This document shows, in pieces, positions 10,308-21,829 of a stretch of DNA of 38,713 bases; the stretch's first letter is position 1; each line of letters starts with the position of its first letter. Made by a program: the position numbers and the translations under genes. The notes below the pieces were generated by a model, which did no database searches, had not been told where the DNA came from, and saw only the letters and a list, made by a program, of their open reading frames with translations. The stretch is from positions 1 to 38,713 of the forward strand of contig ADNK01000834.1 of assembly GCA_000320545.1 (NCBI GenBank). The letters are read 5' to 3'. Source of the DNA: Bigelowiella natans CCMP2755 (taxonomy: Eukaryota; Cercozoa; Chlorarachniophyceae).

Positions 10308-12641
10308 CTAATTTTCTGAACATCGACCACCCATATCCAACAACGTTTTTGTGTGTAGTACCACCTTGAGATCATCGGACGCGAACGGCCACGTGGGTAT
10401 CTTTACTGTCCTAACGAGGCGGAAAGACCTCTTCATCTCCTGTCAGAGAAAGGAGAGAAGGATGTAAAGATCGACAGCGCAACAGCATGCGAAGCACTCG
10501 GAGCAGATGGCTAGACGAGCACCTGCTGGAAGAGCTTCCCCGCATTTTCGCCATATTTACATCCACGAGTCGTCTGCCCCTCCCACTCGCCGACATACAC
10601 CACGGTACGCTAAGTTGAGCAGAGACGTAAACAGTGGTCGTCGGAGTGAGCAGGGGAAGGAAGGGAGGGGGGTGATGAGAAGGGGGGAATAGAGCTAATT
10701 CCTCGTATACAAAGCTGTATTTCGTTTCCTCTTCTTCTTTCCATCTACTGATTCTCCTCCTCCTACACCTCCTCCTCATCTTTCTTCTCCTTTCAAATCA
10801 AATCCCTACTGCTTCGTTTTATTACCCCTTTGTAGCATCGTATGGAATCATATGCCATGCTTGTCCACCCACAGTTGTCGCCGCCCCCTTCCTCGTGGAC
10901 GACTATGTTCGCCTCCTTTGTTATTTCCGATAGAACAGAAGAAGAGGAGAGAGATAGTTGAATTGACATCTATGGAATTATCGCAAAAGTTCCTACCCGA
11001 GATGAAGACGCGGACTCAGCTGCTTCCACTTGTAGCTCTTCCTTCCCTTGCGAGTTATTATCACCCTCCCCGCCTCCAACGCCACCGTCGTTGTTCACGC
11101 CTTCGTCGATATTAGCATCGATGTCTTCTTCTTGAGGAGGCCAGCACAATAGCAACGTCATATCTGGATGTCTGCTCGCCATACTTAGTATTCATTCATA
11201 CACACGTGCGTGGAAGTTAGCGAAGGGGGCGGCGGGAGGGGAAGAAAACACCTTATTTTTGACTTCTCACTGCGGATATACTGGTATTCTATCTATGCAG
11301 GTGTTCTCTGGAAGAGGTCATTGTATCCCCATTTATCATCAATCACCACCGTTTTTCTGCCATCGTCGTCATCGTCATCGTCATCATCATCACTATCATC
11401 ATCATCGTCGTTGCACATATTACTCGGGCCCTCCCTGAGAGATGCTGAAGAATTGCTTGCGTGAGGATCTACCGCCCAGGGCACGATGGTAGGCGTTGTT
11501 CTGGTCGTATGAACGCACACGCACACGCACACGCAAAAACATGTACACACACACACACACACACGCACACACACACAAAATCAGGTGGCTATAAAACCAC
11601 GTCCAGTGTAGATGAGATCGCCCATCTCATTATAGGCGAGACCTGCTTGTCAGGAGGGGCAATATCATAAGCTATCGCCTTCACCCCAATTTGCGTGAGT
11701 AGGTTGCACCAGTATCCCGTCCCTGCATACATTAAACCTTAGAATTTTGGCAACCTTTTACCGCATAAATTGTGAAGGGGAGGGAGAGTAGACCTGCACC
11801 AATCTCGACAACGCCATTTTGTGAATAGTCGCGAATTGATCTTAACGCCTGCATGCAAACAGCAGAAAGCAGGGGATAGTTTGCATCCTTTGATATGACG
11901 ACTCAACAACATCTCACTACGTCTGCGTTTGGAATCCCCCATGCGAACCGATTGCGAAGAGGTGTGACGCAGGTTTCCATGAATCTGTATAGCAAGCAAC
12001 GGCTACGTTTCACTACTACGATTATGATTTGTTTGCTGTATCGTAAACTTATTCCAGGGGAATATGAACTCCATATGGCCTATACAAACTCTATAGATGC
12101 GTGCACGTACGCGCCCTCTGCTTTTAGTGCGTCGGGGTTACTTACAAGCAGAATTTCTGCATGCGCCCTAGATCCCCCGCGATTTCGGCCACCGGTTGCA
12201 TTCGCGCATCGATCTGTTCAAGGAGAATCTCATCAGACATCCCATCCCCTGTGCCTAAACTTTCTTCCTAGATCGAACAACAACCCAGTGAAGGTCCTCA
12301 AGCACCCTCCTCACTTTCCAATAGCGTTCCAAGTAAGGATTATCTGCAGCCATGCTCCGGGAGGACCCCATTACGGTTCGATCCTCACTGCTACTCGAGA
12401 TCTCAATGACACCGCTAGAGGTTCCAGACGTTTGGTCGCTTTGTTTGACATCTCCTGAGGACTGAGATAATGCAGCCAGTTGTGGCTGCTGCGCCCGGAG
12501 GGGAGCCTTGCCAGTGGCTTTAGAGTCCACTGGCGTGTGGACTAAAGGAGCGGATGTTGTCGCTGTAATTTCCTTTTTTTTCGTCGTCGCCGTCGCCGCC
12601 ACCGCCGTCGTACGACGCCTTTTCCTACTACTTGGATGCAT
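10308..12641 (-). CDS. Methyltransferase-like conserved protein, 10 exons
   Basis: Predicted soluble protein of 388 aa with a Rossmann-type S-adenosylmethionine site; substrate unknown. Exons (minus strand, in order): 12315-12641, 12146-12213, 11921-11984, 11794-11848, 11643-11722, 11424-11500, 10997-11183, 10826-10915, 10523-10609, 10308-10439; all are GT-AG and phase-consistent. The Ser/Thr/Lys-rich N-terminus (about 95 residues) ends at NPYLERYWK. The core reads FAWGIPNADAL, then motif I VVEIGAGTGYW with the second strand VKAIAYDIAPP, NNAYHRALGG, MTLLLCWPP, VVYVGEWEGQT and a C-terminal strand VRTVKIPTWP. These match an uncharacterised family I recall from algae, oomycetes and plants, always in this order. 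A roughly 45-residue acidic, Gly/Asn-rich insert follows CWPP. A GAT-rich stretch around 11359-11412 is intronic. The start codon abuts a GGTC repeat; the gene is head-to-head with the reductase at 12930. Confidence 0.78.
11511..11577. repeat. CA dinucleotide microsatellite
   Basis: CA/CACG run inside intron 5 of the methyltransferase-like gene, only about 10 bp upstream of the acceptor for exon 6 (exon starts at 11500 on the minus strand). Confidence 0.85.
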
Positions 12642-12929
12642 TCGTCGGTCGGTCGGTCGGTCGGTCCGGTCGCCCTTTCGAAAGCTATATTTGTTTGAAT
12701 TATGATACGAGTGTAACAGAAATATTGGACAGATTTTTGCCTGAACTTCACCTAAAACGGAACAAGAAATTCACCATGCGACAAGGTCGTAGAGGTCATT
12801 CGAGTAAAAAAAGAGAGGATCACGTTTTTTAGTCCTCCGACCGCGTTCTTTGTCTTTTTTGGATGAAACTGGCCTTCGTTTCAGTTCAAAATTCTGCCAT
12901 ACGACAAGACTCAGATCCAGTCAATCAGC
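12642..12929. promoter_or_regulatory. Shared 5' region of two divergent genes
   Basis: 288 bp separate the start codons of the methyltransferase-like gene (minus) and the reductase-like gene (plus), so the promoters must overlap or share elements. A GGTC tetranucleotide repeat at about 12645-12668 lies in the predicted 5' leader of the minus-strand gene. No TATA box is obvious. Confidence 0.4.
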
Positions 12930-14121
12930 ATGGTGGCTCCAGCACCCCCATCCATTCTCTCCCTCTCCTTGCTCGCAACAACAACTACCGTATTCGTCGC
13001 GGCGTGTAAAAGCACTTCCATTCCTTCTGTGGAATTGAATGATGGGGTTAGAATGCCGGTCATCGCTCTGGGGACCGGTGGCTACGACAACGACACAGCA
13101 GCAGGAGCCGTGCTCACGGCGTTCGAGGCTGGGATGACACACGTACACACCGCGTATGACTACTACAACCTCCCTGGTGTCGGGGAAGGACTATCTAAGG
13201 CCGCTGAGCGATCGGAGATGTTCCTAACTGGCATGACGTAAGATATCAATTCCATGCAAGCAGTGTCATACAGTTACAGTGATAAATTATTTGTTGTACG
13301 TTCCGTCCTTGGCAGATCTCCATGCATACATACGGCTGGAAATCCTAAGCGTAACGTGACTGATCCGAAAGAATGCTATGATCTCACGATGAAAGAGCTG
13401 CACGAAAGCCTGGATCTCCTAGGCATGCAGTACGTCGACTTGATGCTTCTACACGGTCCATCGGAGCCATTCGGGTAGCGGCAGGCATTTCATTTCATTT
13501 GCGAACTTTTCAAATTCTCCTCAGTCACAATGAAGCTATGATTTTTGTATTATCATCTATCTTCATGCCTGTCCACTGCGTAGGTATGAGGGCGGTTGTT
13601 CTCGCGATATCTGTGCTCTCAACGCTGCTCAATGGCGCGCATACCAAGATTTCCAAAAGATGAATAAGACGCGTTCCATTGGCGTGTCGAACTACTGCCA
13701 ATCGTGCATTGAATGCCTTCTATCCGCGACCACAACAAGTGTCACTCCTTCCGTGAATCAAATCCAGTATCATGTAGGAATGGGCCAGGACCCGGAGTCA
13801 TTACCTTCTTATTGCCGCAGCAAAGGAATTGTCGTGCAGGCCTATTCTCCGCTTGCTGCAGGAGGTGTGATCTCATCGGAAGCGTGCATTCGAGTCGGGC
13901 AGGCGTACAACAAAACCTCAGCTCAGGTAGGATTAAGATGGGTCCTCCAACAGCCTTCCGAACCGTCTCTTGTTGTCAAATCCAAATCGCCGAAGTATAT
14001 ACAAGAGGATATCAGCGTATTTGATTGGTCTCTATCCCCTGACGATATGGATGCATTGAATCGCGAGACAGAGCCAAAAGGGCAGCAAGATGGACGGCCT
14101 TCATGGGGCTGCGCTAAGTAA
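12930..14121 (+). CDS. Secreted aldo/keto reductase-like protein, 3 exons
   Basis: Aldo/keto reductase fold (NADPH-binding TIM barrel), 334 aa. Exons 12930-13237, 13316-13474 and 13584-14121 join in phase. The first 30 residues are a hydrophobic signal peptide ending near AACKST, so the protein probably enters the secretory route. The barrel shows MPVIALGTGGY, HVHTAYDYYNLPGVGEGL, LDLLGMQYVDLMLLHGP, RSIGVSNYC, NQIQYH, GIVVQAYSPLAAGG and a C-terminal SLSPDDMDALN, all typical of the family. Of the catalytic tetrad, Tyr (AYDYY) and His (LLHGP) are present, but the Asp expected in the ID-T-A position is His (HVHTA) and the Lys expected in FITTK is Met (FLTGM). It may be inactive as a reductase, or bind a ligand. 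The start was chosen because it gives the full signal peptide. Confidence 0.85.
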
Positions 14122-15548
14122 TCGTGAAGGCTGCGTGCTGAAACGAAGAACAAATTGCTTTTAGGTTCCAATTAATTAGCTAGGCTAGTGTCGCTTTGTT
14201 CTATCATCAGAGCCATTACTGATTTAATAATACAAATTTTACACAAATTATGCAGATGAGAATGACAGCGATGATGCACATTGTAGCGGGCACATGCGTG
14301 CGATATATAAGAACGTGTAATATGTGCATGCTCATCTTTTCTCTTGTACCGTTGCGCGGCATGTGGTGGATAAACATACACGGACAAATGCACACAGTCT
14401 GTACGTCATGCAAGACTATGCACCAAAAATAGATTTTCATACATACATATGCTATTTTTATATATATTCAATACACCTAACACAGCCCTATCTGTGAGAC
14501 GGATGTAATGAAGTAATTAAATGTTTTCAATGGTCACGCATGCCACTTGTGAATGTAGTTACATCCTCGCTGTCCTTTTCATTTCTTCGAAGAGCTGCTA
14601 TATGCAACTGAGATACATGCACACAGTCATCGTATTGTACACCCCTACACAACACATAATGTGTCCATAAAAACATAAAAACATGTAATTACTACTACTG
14701 CATGGAAAGCAACAATCAGTAGTGCTCGCCCACGCCATTGTGTACACACGTGTAAGTCTACGTGACGCTGTGCAAACAACCACGGCACCGCACTAGCTGT
14801 GATGATGTATGCGCATATCTCGCGGTGATAGGAATGCTGCTCTGCATTGATCACTTGCATTGTCAGCATGTTCGAGCCTGTTACGCAAGCACGCATGCGC
14901 GTACACACACAACCACACACACACGTGCTTGACGTTGCTGAAAGAATTTATTTCTACGCATATGGAGTTTGCCTCAGTGGTATTGCCTATACGATTAGTT
15001 TCGAAGGCTTTCATATGTGTACTGCTTCGATTCATTCTTGAAGCTGATACGCCTTGGGCAATTCCTTTAGGAATTGCCTTGCCCTGCAACTTATTGTTAC
15101 TGATCCCATAGTTTTCGAAAATTCCCGAGTCATTATTTTGGAACATTGCAAGATTTCGTCGCGTCTCGTCGAACCCTCGCAGGCAGCGGCTCTCAGGCGT
15201 GACTTCGTGACATTCGCTGGTGTGGCCGGCACTTCGGGAGGAAAGGAGATGAAGCGCGGATCCGAAAAAAGAGAAATCGCCCCAATCACAGGCGAAATTC
15301 CCGCTGCGACAGGGCAGCGCGGTGTACCCGCGCATTCATAGACCTACTCCACGCAATATACGGCCAAAAGCCAAAAAATGGAGGGCGTTTGGGAGTACTA
15401 CAGCGTGTAAGTGCCGGGAAACATACCGTAAATAAAGGTGATTTTCACGCTGAGACACGGAAAGCAGAGTCCCTTCCTACTAGAACCGGCTTCCAGGCAT
15501 TCAGGCACATACGTCCACGGCCCCCACCACCAGCCTAACCCCGTTGTA
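14122..15548. other. Intergenic stretch rich in TGCATG-type sequence
   Basis: About 1.4 kb between the reductase and hydrolase genes. From about 14230 to 14930 it is rich in alternating TGCA/CATG/CACA words, a texture also seen at 22.1-22.4, 26.2-26.6, 28.9-29.3 and 34.9-35.6 kb, and probably decayed retroelement sequence. An 85-codon minus-strand ORF (15032-15289) has even codon use but no recognisable domain, and I do not call it. Confidence 0.35.
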
Positions 15549-16250
15549 ATGTGGCGGCGCAGCAGCCGGGCGTGGTGCCCTAGGGCCAGGAAAAGCAGCC
15601 CGCAGAATCTACACTCCGCCTCCTCACGGGAATTCTCGTCGAATGATACGTACATCCGCGGGGCGGTCATGGGAAATCCCGAGGAGATCTTCAAAACGGA
15701 GGTCGGTCAGCCGCATGCTGGGTTAGGCAAGTTTTCTTTGGGGAGGTGGAAGAGGGCCGATAATACCGTCAGAGGCCTTTTAGATCTTATCAAATTGACA
15801 CGTTTAGTCCCGACATAACTACTTATTCGTAGCATTTTCGCATGGCGCCATAACTCTGCCCCTCCCCCCTCAGGAGCTGTACACACGTTCTCGCGGAAAT
15901 TCCAGGAGTATTGTTTTGAACCGGAATGAAAAAGGCCAACTTCTCGATCGGTAGCATTTAACTCCTATCATATATAAGAGGGAGAAACATGAGTTGCTTT
16001 CATTCGAACGAGCGATCTATATGTAGAAGGCAAACAACAGTTTGGTAGGGAGACTGCCCCCCGTCCAAACCACGAGTATTTTTCTTATCCTAATAGTTTT
16101 GCTTCAAAAATCTTCGTATGTGCCGCTCATCGTCATTTTCATTCATATCAGCGCCACGCTTGATTGGATTTCGCACTGCGTGCATTCATATAAGACTTAC
16201 AACAAAGAGGTTCGTTTATTGTGTGAGTTTGTGTTCGAATGTGTGCGTGC

Positions 16251-16320
<70 letters not shown>

Positions 16321-16552
16321 ATTTCACAATGACGATCTCCCCAGCCTCATTGTCTGTGAGCATCATTAGCCTTATCGCCATTATCATCAACATAGTGCAC
16401 TCATTACGCTTTCTATGGATGTGCGCATACATGCCTTCGTGTCTCCTCTTTTTTCTCAATTGCATGTATGTTCGTTCTTGCATAGGTGATGAGTATCATG
16501 ATACGCAACACGGGGTAAGTAGTAATTATACGTACACACAGACACACACACA

Positions 16553-16623
<71 letters not shown>

Positions 16624-17171
16624 TGTCTGTGGTGTCTGTAGAGCTGTCCGTTGCTCGTTAGTCTTGCAGTCGGCGGAGAGTGTGCGAGTGGCGAGTGAGC
16701 ATATGCTGGTTTTCTTGCACGCAGATCCTCGGCCTTCTGTCCCGGCGTGGATATCAAATCGCTTTATCCGGTGAGGAGTGAATGCAAAAGGAAAAACTGC
16801 GGTCCTCTCTCTAACAGCACTCTCTCCCCCCACCCCCTACCCCCCTCTCCCCCGCTCCTCTCCCAAGGATATGGATGCGTTCACCAGCAAATGGCAGCCC
16901 GAGGCGCGCACGTACTTCCGAAAGGTGCAGGAGCTTGCATGGGACCTGGCCTCGATTTCCTACCCCCCCACCATGTCTGTGATGAACGGCTTCGTGGTGA
17001 GAAAGAAAACACAGACGCTATCGATGCTGATAATAATAATGATAGGCAGCAGCAGCAGCGAAAGATAATCATGCTAAATAAAAATGTGCTGAGACCGTGG
17101 ATAATACACAGAGGAATGACGCACTAGATAGAAATGCACTCACACACATTGGGCAAACTCGTACGCATACC

Positions 17172-17212
<41 letters not shown>

Positions 17213-19914
17213 ACATGATACTGATATTTAATACATTAACAATCATTTACATATATTATGTGCATCATCATCTTCTTGATCTTCATCATCTTCTTCATCA
17301 CCAGGGCGGTCCTGGCCTCTCCTTCGGTCTCAACTGCCATTACGCATGTGGGACTTTCAATACCGTCATCGCTCTCACAGGTATATAGCACCGCAACTAT
17401 CAGATACTTCTGGAATAGCAAGACGACCCTATGAGAATCAATCAATCATCCATTAGCGCTAAAGGATACCCCCCCCCCACCCCCTTTAAACCCCAAAACA
17501 AAAAAACCTGCTTGTGGTTTCGTACCTTACGGCGGCGCAAGTTTCCGGTATGCAAAGCTGCCCAGGAAGCTTGGTGAGGCAACAGAAAACAGCAGCAACA
17601 GCAGCAATATGTTTGATCGTTTTGTGGCGTGAGATAGGAGGCGAAGGAGCCGTATAGAGCTGCTCTTGTTGTTGTTGTTGTTGTTGTTGTTTTTGTTGTG
17701 AGTTTGCGAGCATTCTACCATCATTTGCGACTTCTTGTACTGTATCCATGATTCGTTGTCGCTACTAGGTTTTTACCTGGCGCTGACGGGAGTCCCTGTC
17801 TCTGGAATTGACACGTTCTTTTCGGAACTGGTCAGTGTTTGTCGTCGTCGTCTCCACATGAGCTAGCTCATCAGCCGTCCTCCTCTTCCTCTTTCTTTGT
17901 ATCATCGGCTGTTTATCGACGTCGGTGGTTGGTTCGCCACGCGGCTGCTCCTTGCCCGCTACATACAGTACACCTCTTTCTTTAATTTGCATTCCCATAT
18001 TTCCCCAAGACTGAAAGAGATACGATGATGACGATGGTGACGACGATGACGACGATGATGATGATGATGATGGTGATGACGCGCTTTGGTTATCCAGGTG
18101 TCTCACTTTGCCCCGGAGAATCTCTACGATGACGTGATCCACTCCTTAGAGGTGAGGGAGGAGGGTGAGGGGGAGAAGGAAGAGAATTGAGAGGAGGAGG
18201 AGGACGGTTTTGTGCATGCATGCATGCATGCATGCATAAGTGTGCTCTGCTGATCGAATCTGCTGCGCTTTTCTTCGTTTTGCCATTTAGCACACACACA
18301 CACACACACACACACCCGCGCGCACGCACACATCTACATGTTGGTTGTATATCCCTTTTTTGTCGCGAAACACGCCGACACAACACCACCACCATCAGGA
18401 CACGCAATACAGAGGGTTTTCCGCTGTCCGTATGGTACTTAATGAACAACAAAAATAACAACAGCAACAACGAAGAAGGAGAAGAAGAAGAGGCACCTAC
18501 CCCCCCCCCCCATCTATTCCCTATCCCTTTTGTTGTCCTCCTCCTCCTCCTCTTCCCGAACAACGTCGCGTCGTCTGTTTTCTTTTATTTTTTTTTAAAT
18601 TTGTTACGATGCAACAATGACTTCTTCTTCTTCTGCTTGCCTCTCCTTCTTTCCTAAGGCATTATGCGACGGGTTGATGATGGACAAATTGATCCCGAAA
18701 GAGGCCCGAAGAGCGTTTTCATTCCAAGTAAATATATATATTATATATTATATATGTATGTATATAAATATTTATGTGTATTATAATATACTATGTGTAT
18801 ATACGCATCATCATTACGAGGAACAACCACATAGCGGTGATGTGCTAAGTTGTAGTAAATCGTCACTGACGAGTAACGAGGCCTTTTTTCCCCACGACCT
18901 CCCTAACCCCCCCTCCCGCCTTTGACGACCTGAAAAAAACAGCCCCATTTGGATGCGATTGAGAGGTGCTTTTCCCAAGACGACATTGAATCGGTAATAC
19001 CTGCTGCATGCACGTGCAACCTATTCATCACGAGGAATTGCGAAATAAAAGGGGAGGGGGGCTCAGCATCGATTCGAGTCCCACAGGCGCAATATTTTGA
19101 GGGAGGAGCAATAGAATAGGATTGAATTGGTTGTTTCTTAGCGCCCACCCACCACCACCACCACTACCACCAGGTTCTCCAGGCTCTTGATAAGGAGAAG
19201 ACGGCTTGGTCACAGGAGACGAGGGCGCTCATCCTCAAAGCAGCACCTACATCTGTAAAGGTGAAAGAGAGGAAAGACTACTACCGTGTGTGATGATGTG
19301 GCGCATTCTGCCTTCATCATCATTCTCCTGTATTATGCCGTCGCCGTCGTTATCGCGGTCGCTGAGTTTGTTATTTTTGCAATTTTTTTCCCTCTTCTTA
19401 TTAGCATATAACGCATTGTTATGATTATTATTTTCATTATTATTTTCATGCACCCAACCAACAGGTGACATTCGAGATGCTGAAGCTTGCCGAGTCGATG
19501 TCCATCGAAGAATGCCTTCAGATGGTGGGCGGCGCAGAAGAGAGAGGACGGGGGGAGGGGGGGGGGAGGGAGAGAGCGGAAAAGAAAGAAGCATCAGCAC
19601 CAAATATATTTAATTTATATAATCTACACAGATGTAGTCTTCTCACGTTACGATGCCGTTAATGACCGATGCAAATAATAAATCGATCAGGAGAACAAGG
19701 CACTTCTGAACATGATGGAGAGGCCAGACTATGAAGCGGGGCTGAGGATGGTGCTTTCCACGGACGCCAGCGGGAAGGGTGACGATAACGCCTCTGCGAC
19801 GACGAAGACGCCTACGTGGGAACCACCGAGGTTAATAGTAGTAGTACTACTAGTAGTGGAAGAAGAAGTTGGTAGAAGTAGATTTCGTCTCAGGATTAGA
19901 AAGTCAAAGCAATA

Positions 19915-19949
<35 letters not shown>

Positions 19950-20610
19950 GACAGACAGACAGACACACACACGCAGACATTGTACCCAGCACATGAATAC
20001 GAACACATGTGGAAAATTTTCTCATCACAGGCTTGAGGACGTGCCAAAGACAACAGTGCAGCAGATTTTAACGGAAATCCACGAGCAGGTAGTAAAATTG
20101 GAACGGAGCGGCATGTGATGATGACGATGATGATGATGATGATGATGATGATAACGGTGATAATAATGATGGACGATGATGATGATAATGGGTGATGATG
20201 ATCATCATGCATACATGCTTTAGTAGCAGCAGCAGCTTGCAGTAGGGTGGGAATGAGCAATGCCTGCTCGATAATTTTCGGCCAGTTTTCATGAGGCTCC
20301 CCTCCCCCCCCCTCCCCCCCTCCCTTTCTCATAGGACGATTTCCGCGTGGGTATTGTTGTGGAGGATATAGAAGGCGGAGAGCTGAAAGGTTAAAATAGG
20401 GAGATGATGATGGGGGTTAGCAGCGGGGCCGGATGATGAGGAGAAATGCACGCACTCTTATACATCGTGTTTCGACTCTTCTGCGCGTATACATTTATCT
20501 GTAAGCGAGAGAAAGAGAGAGGGGGGGGGGAGAGGATGTTCACCTAGAACTTGCTCCCACACAATACCGAAAGCGCGCTGCTTCGTTGCAACAACACTAC
20601 CTGTGTTAAT

Positions 20611-20659
<49 letters not shown>

Positions 20660-20930
20660 CTCTCATTCTCTCATTCTCTCCACAAACATATATCTGCTGC
20701 TACCTGCTGTGCTTACAGTCAACACGGAGCCGAAGCTCGACTACAAATGGCTTCAGGTGAAGGAAATCATGCTCTCACGACGACGCCATGCGGCGATGCG
20801 AGAATACGTTTAGTCATCATCGTCCTCAGGGGCAGCATCTTATTTTCCATTCCATCGTCGTCACTATCGTCATCATCCTCACCCGTGATGATGCTGCGAA
20901 ATAAGAGTACAAACATAATAGTATTATTTG

Positions 20931-20968
<38 letters not shown>

Positions 20969-21829
20969 GTTGAAATGTAAATCACTGTGCACACGATGTT
21001 CAGGATGGTCATGTAGAGCCGGTGGAAATGAGCAACCTTAGCGGTAAATTGTCCCTCGTTCTTTGATACGATCACCTTATTTCATCATTGCCGTCATCAT
21101 CATCATCATCTTCTTCTTCACCACCATCGCCATCATCACCATCGTCGTCATCATCCTCACCACCACCATCATCATCATCATCATCACCATCATCGCCACC
21201 GCCGCGCTCCTTACCACCTGCGCCCTCCTCCCACTAATTCAGAGGAAGAGCTGTTTGATATGGGACTCATCACCGACGACATGATGGAGGCAGTCGAGAA
21301 ATACTCGCAGGATCCGGTAGTAGTAGTGAGTAGTTAAGAGACGCACTGTTCGTACCATTGCAGAATACAAGAGAAAGTCTTGAGGAGGGCGGGGGCGGGG
21401 GCGGGGGCGGCAAGAAACTCCTTTCTTTCTCTATATCTCCACTCGTAATGAGCGCTTTCTCACCCGGGCGACCTGTGATTCTCCCTTTCTCCCTACCTAC
21501 CTACTAAAGGCTGTGGAAAGGCGCGAGGATCCTGATGTCTCTGCCGGCGATGTCTTCGGAGAGCAGGGTAGTAGGAGGGCTAGAGGGGGGGAGGGGAAGG
21601 AGGGCTACACGATGATACATGTATATATATATATATATATAAATATATATACATATGGCAATGATGATGATGATGATGAGGTGTGTGGTGGTGGACATGA
21701 TGACCAATGCGGAAGCCATATCTGACGTCTCAATGTGATGATCTGCCAGACGGCGAGCAAATAAAGGAGGACATCGTGGGACTTGAGCTCGAGGAGGATG
21801 AGACGACTGGGGAGAAGAAGGAGGAGTAA
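15549..21829 (+). CDS. HIBCH: 3-hydroxyisobutyryl-CoA hydrolase-like, 22 exons
   Basis: Enoyl-CoA hydratase/HIBYL-CoA hydrolase family (valine catabolism in mitochondria), about 544 aa. Exons: 15549-15701, 15874-15950, 16152-16209, 16642-16694, 16725-16770, 16868-16996, 17305-17380, 17457?-17573, 17769-17830, 18098-18151, 18659-18727, 18943-18993, 19174-19260, 19465-19524, 19691-19830, 20031-20088, 20335-20389, 20719-20756, 21004-21043, 21243-21316, 21510-21567, 21750-21829. The start MWRRSSRAWCPRARKSS is a classic mitochondrial presequence. Family motifs: RSIVLNR, AFCPGVDIKSLYP, GGPGLSFG, FVPYGGASFRYAKLPRKLG, YLALTG, SHFAPENL, then the HIBCH tail (AIERCFS, APTSVK, ERPDYEAGLRMVL, TPTWEPP). 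Exon 8 has no good acceptor: the only in-phase AG (17455-17456) adds a Pro-rich insert. The usual PDVG aspartate is Tyr. An acidic C-terminal extension of about 115 residues follows the family end, so the exact activity is uncertain. Confidence 0.82.
16244..16312. repeat. TG/AG compound microsatellite
   Basis: Run of TG units followed by AG units, in intron 3 of the hydrolase-like gene. Confidence 0.9.
16554..16621. repeat. TA/TG compound microsatellite
   Basis: TA units grading into TG units, ending about 20 bp before the acceptor of exon 4 of the hydrolase-like gene. Confidence 0.9.
17173..17211. repeat. CA dinucleotide microsatellite
   Basis: Near-perfect CA run in intron 6 of the hydrolase-like gene. 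Confidence 0.9.
18025..18076. repeat. GAT/GAC trinucleotide microsatellite
   Basis: GAT/GAC run just before the acceptor of exon 10 of the hydrolase-like gene. Another repeat, (GCAT)n at 18212-18237, lies in the next intron. Confidence 0.9.
19916..19948. repeat. CT dinucleotide microsatellite
   Basis: CT run in intron 15 of the hydrolase-like gene. GAT (20114-20155), CT (20612-20656) and GT (20934-20963) runs occupy the following introns. Confidence 0.9.

Noticed and set aside
11293-11420. Asp-rich coding exon (GAT/GAC tract) in the methyltransferase-like gene
   Set aside because: Exons 6 and 7 join in phase with a family-matching junction when this tract is treated as intronic; including it leads to a stop before the CWPP exon.
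15032-15289. 85-codon minus-strand ORF
   Set aside because: Codon use is plausible, but no domain, homologue or promoter context could be recognised.
15398-15694. 98-codon minus-strand ORF with Cys pairs (CRFCG, CFPC)
   Set aside because: It is antisense to the mitochondrial-presequence exon of the hydrolase-like gene, which fits a family; the Cys spacing does not complete a zinc-finger pattern.
16325-16556. Hydrophobic ORF between hydrolase exons 3 and 4
   Set aside because: It lies inside an intron defined by phase-consistent exons on both sides and has no family similarity.
16670-16694. Alternative hydrolase exon 4 starting at the AG before 16670
   Set aside because: It gives a phase that does not join to the AFCPGVD exon; starting at 16642 restores phase and matches the family.
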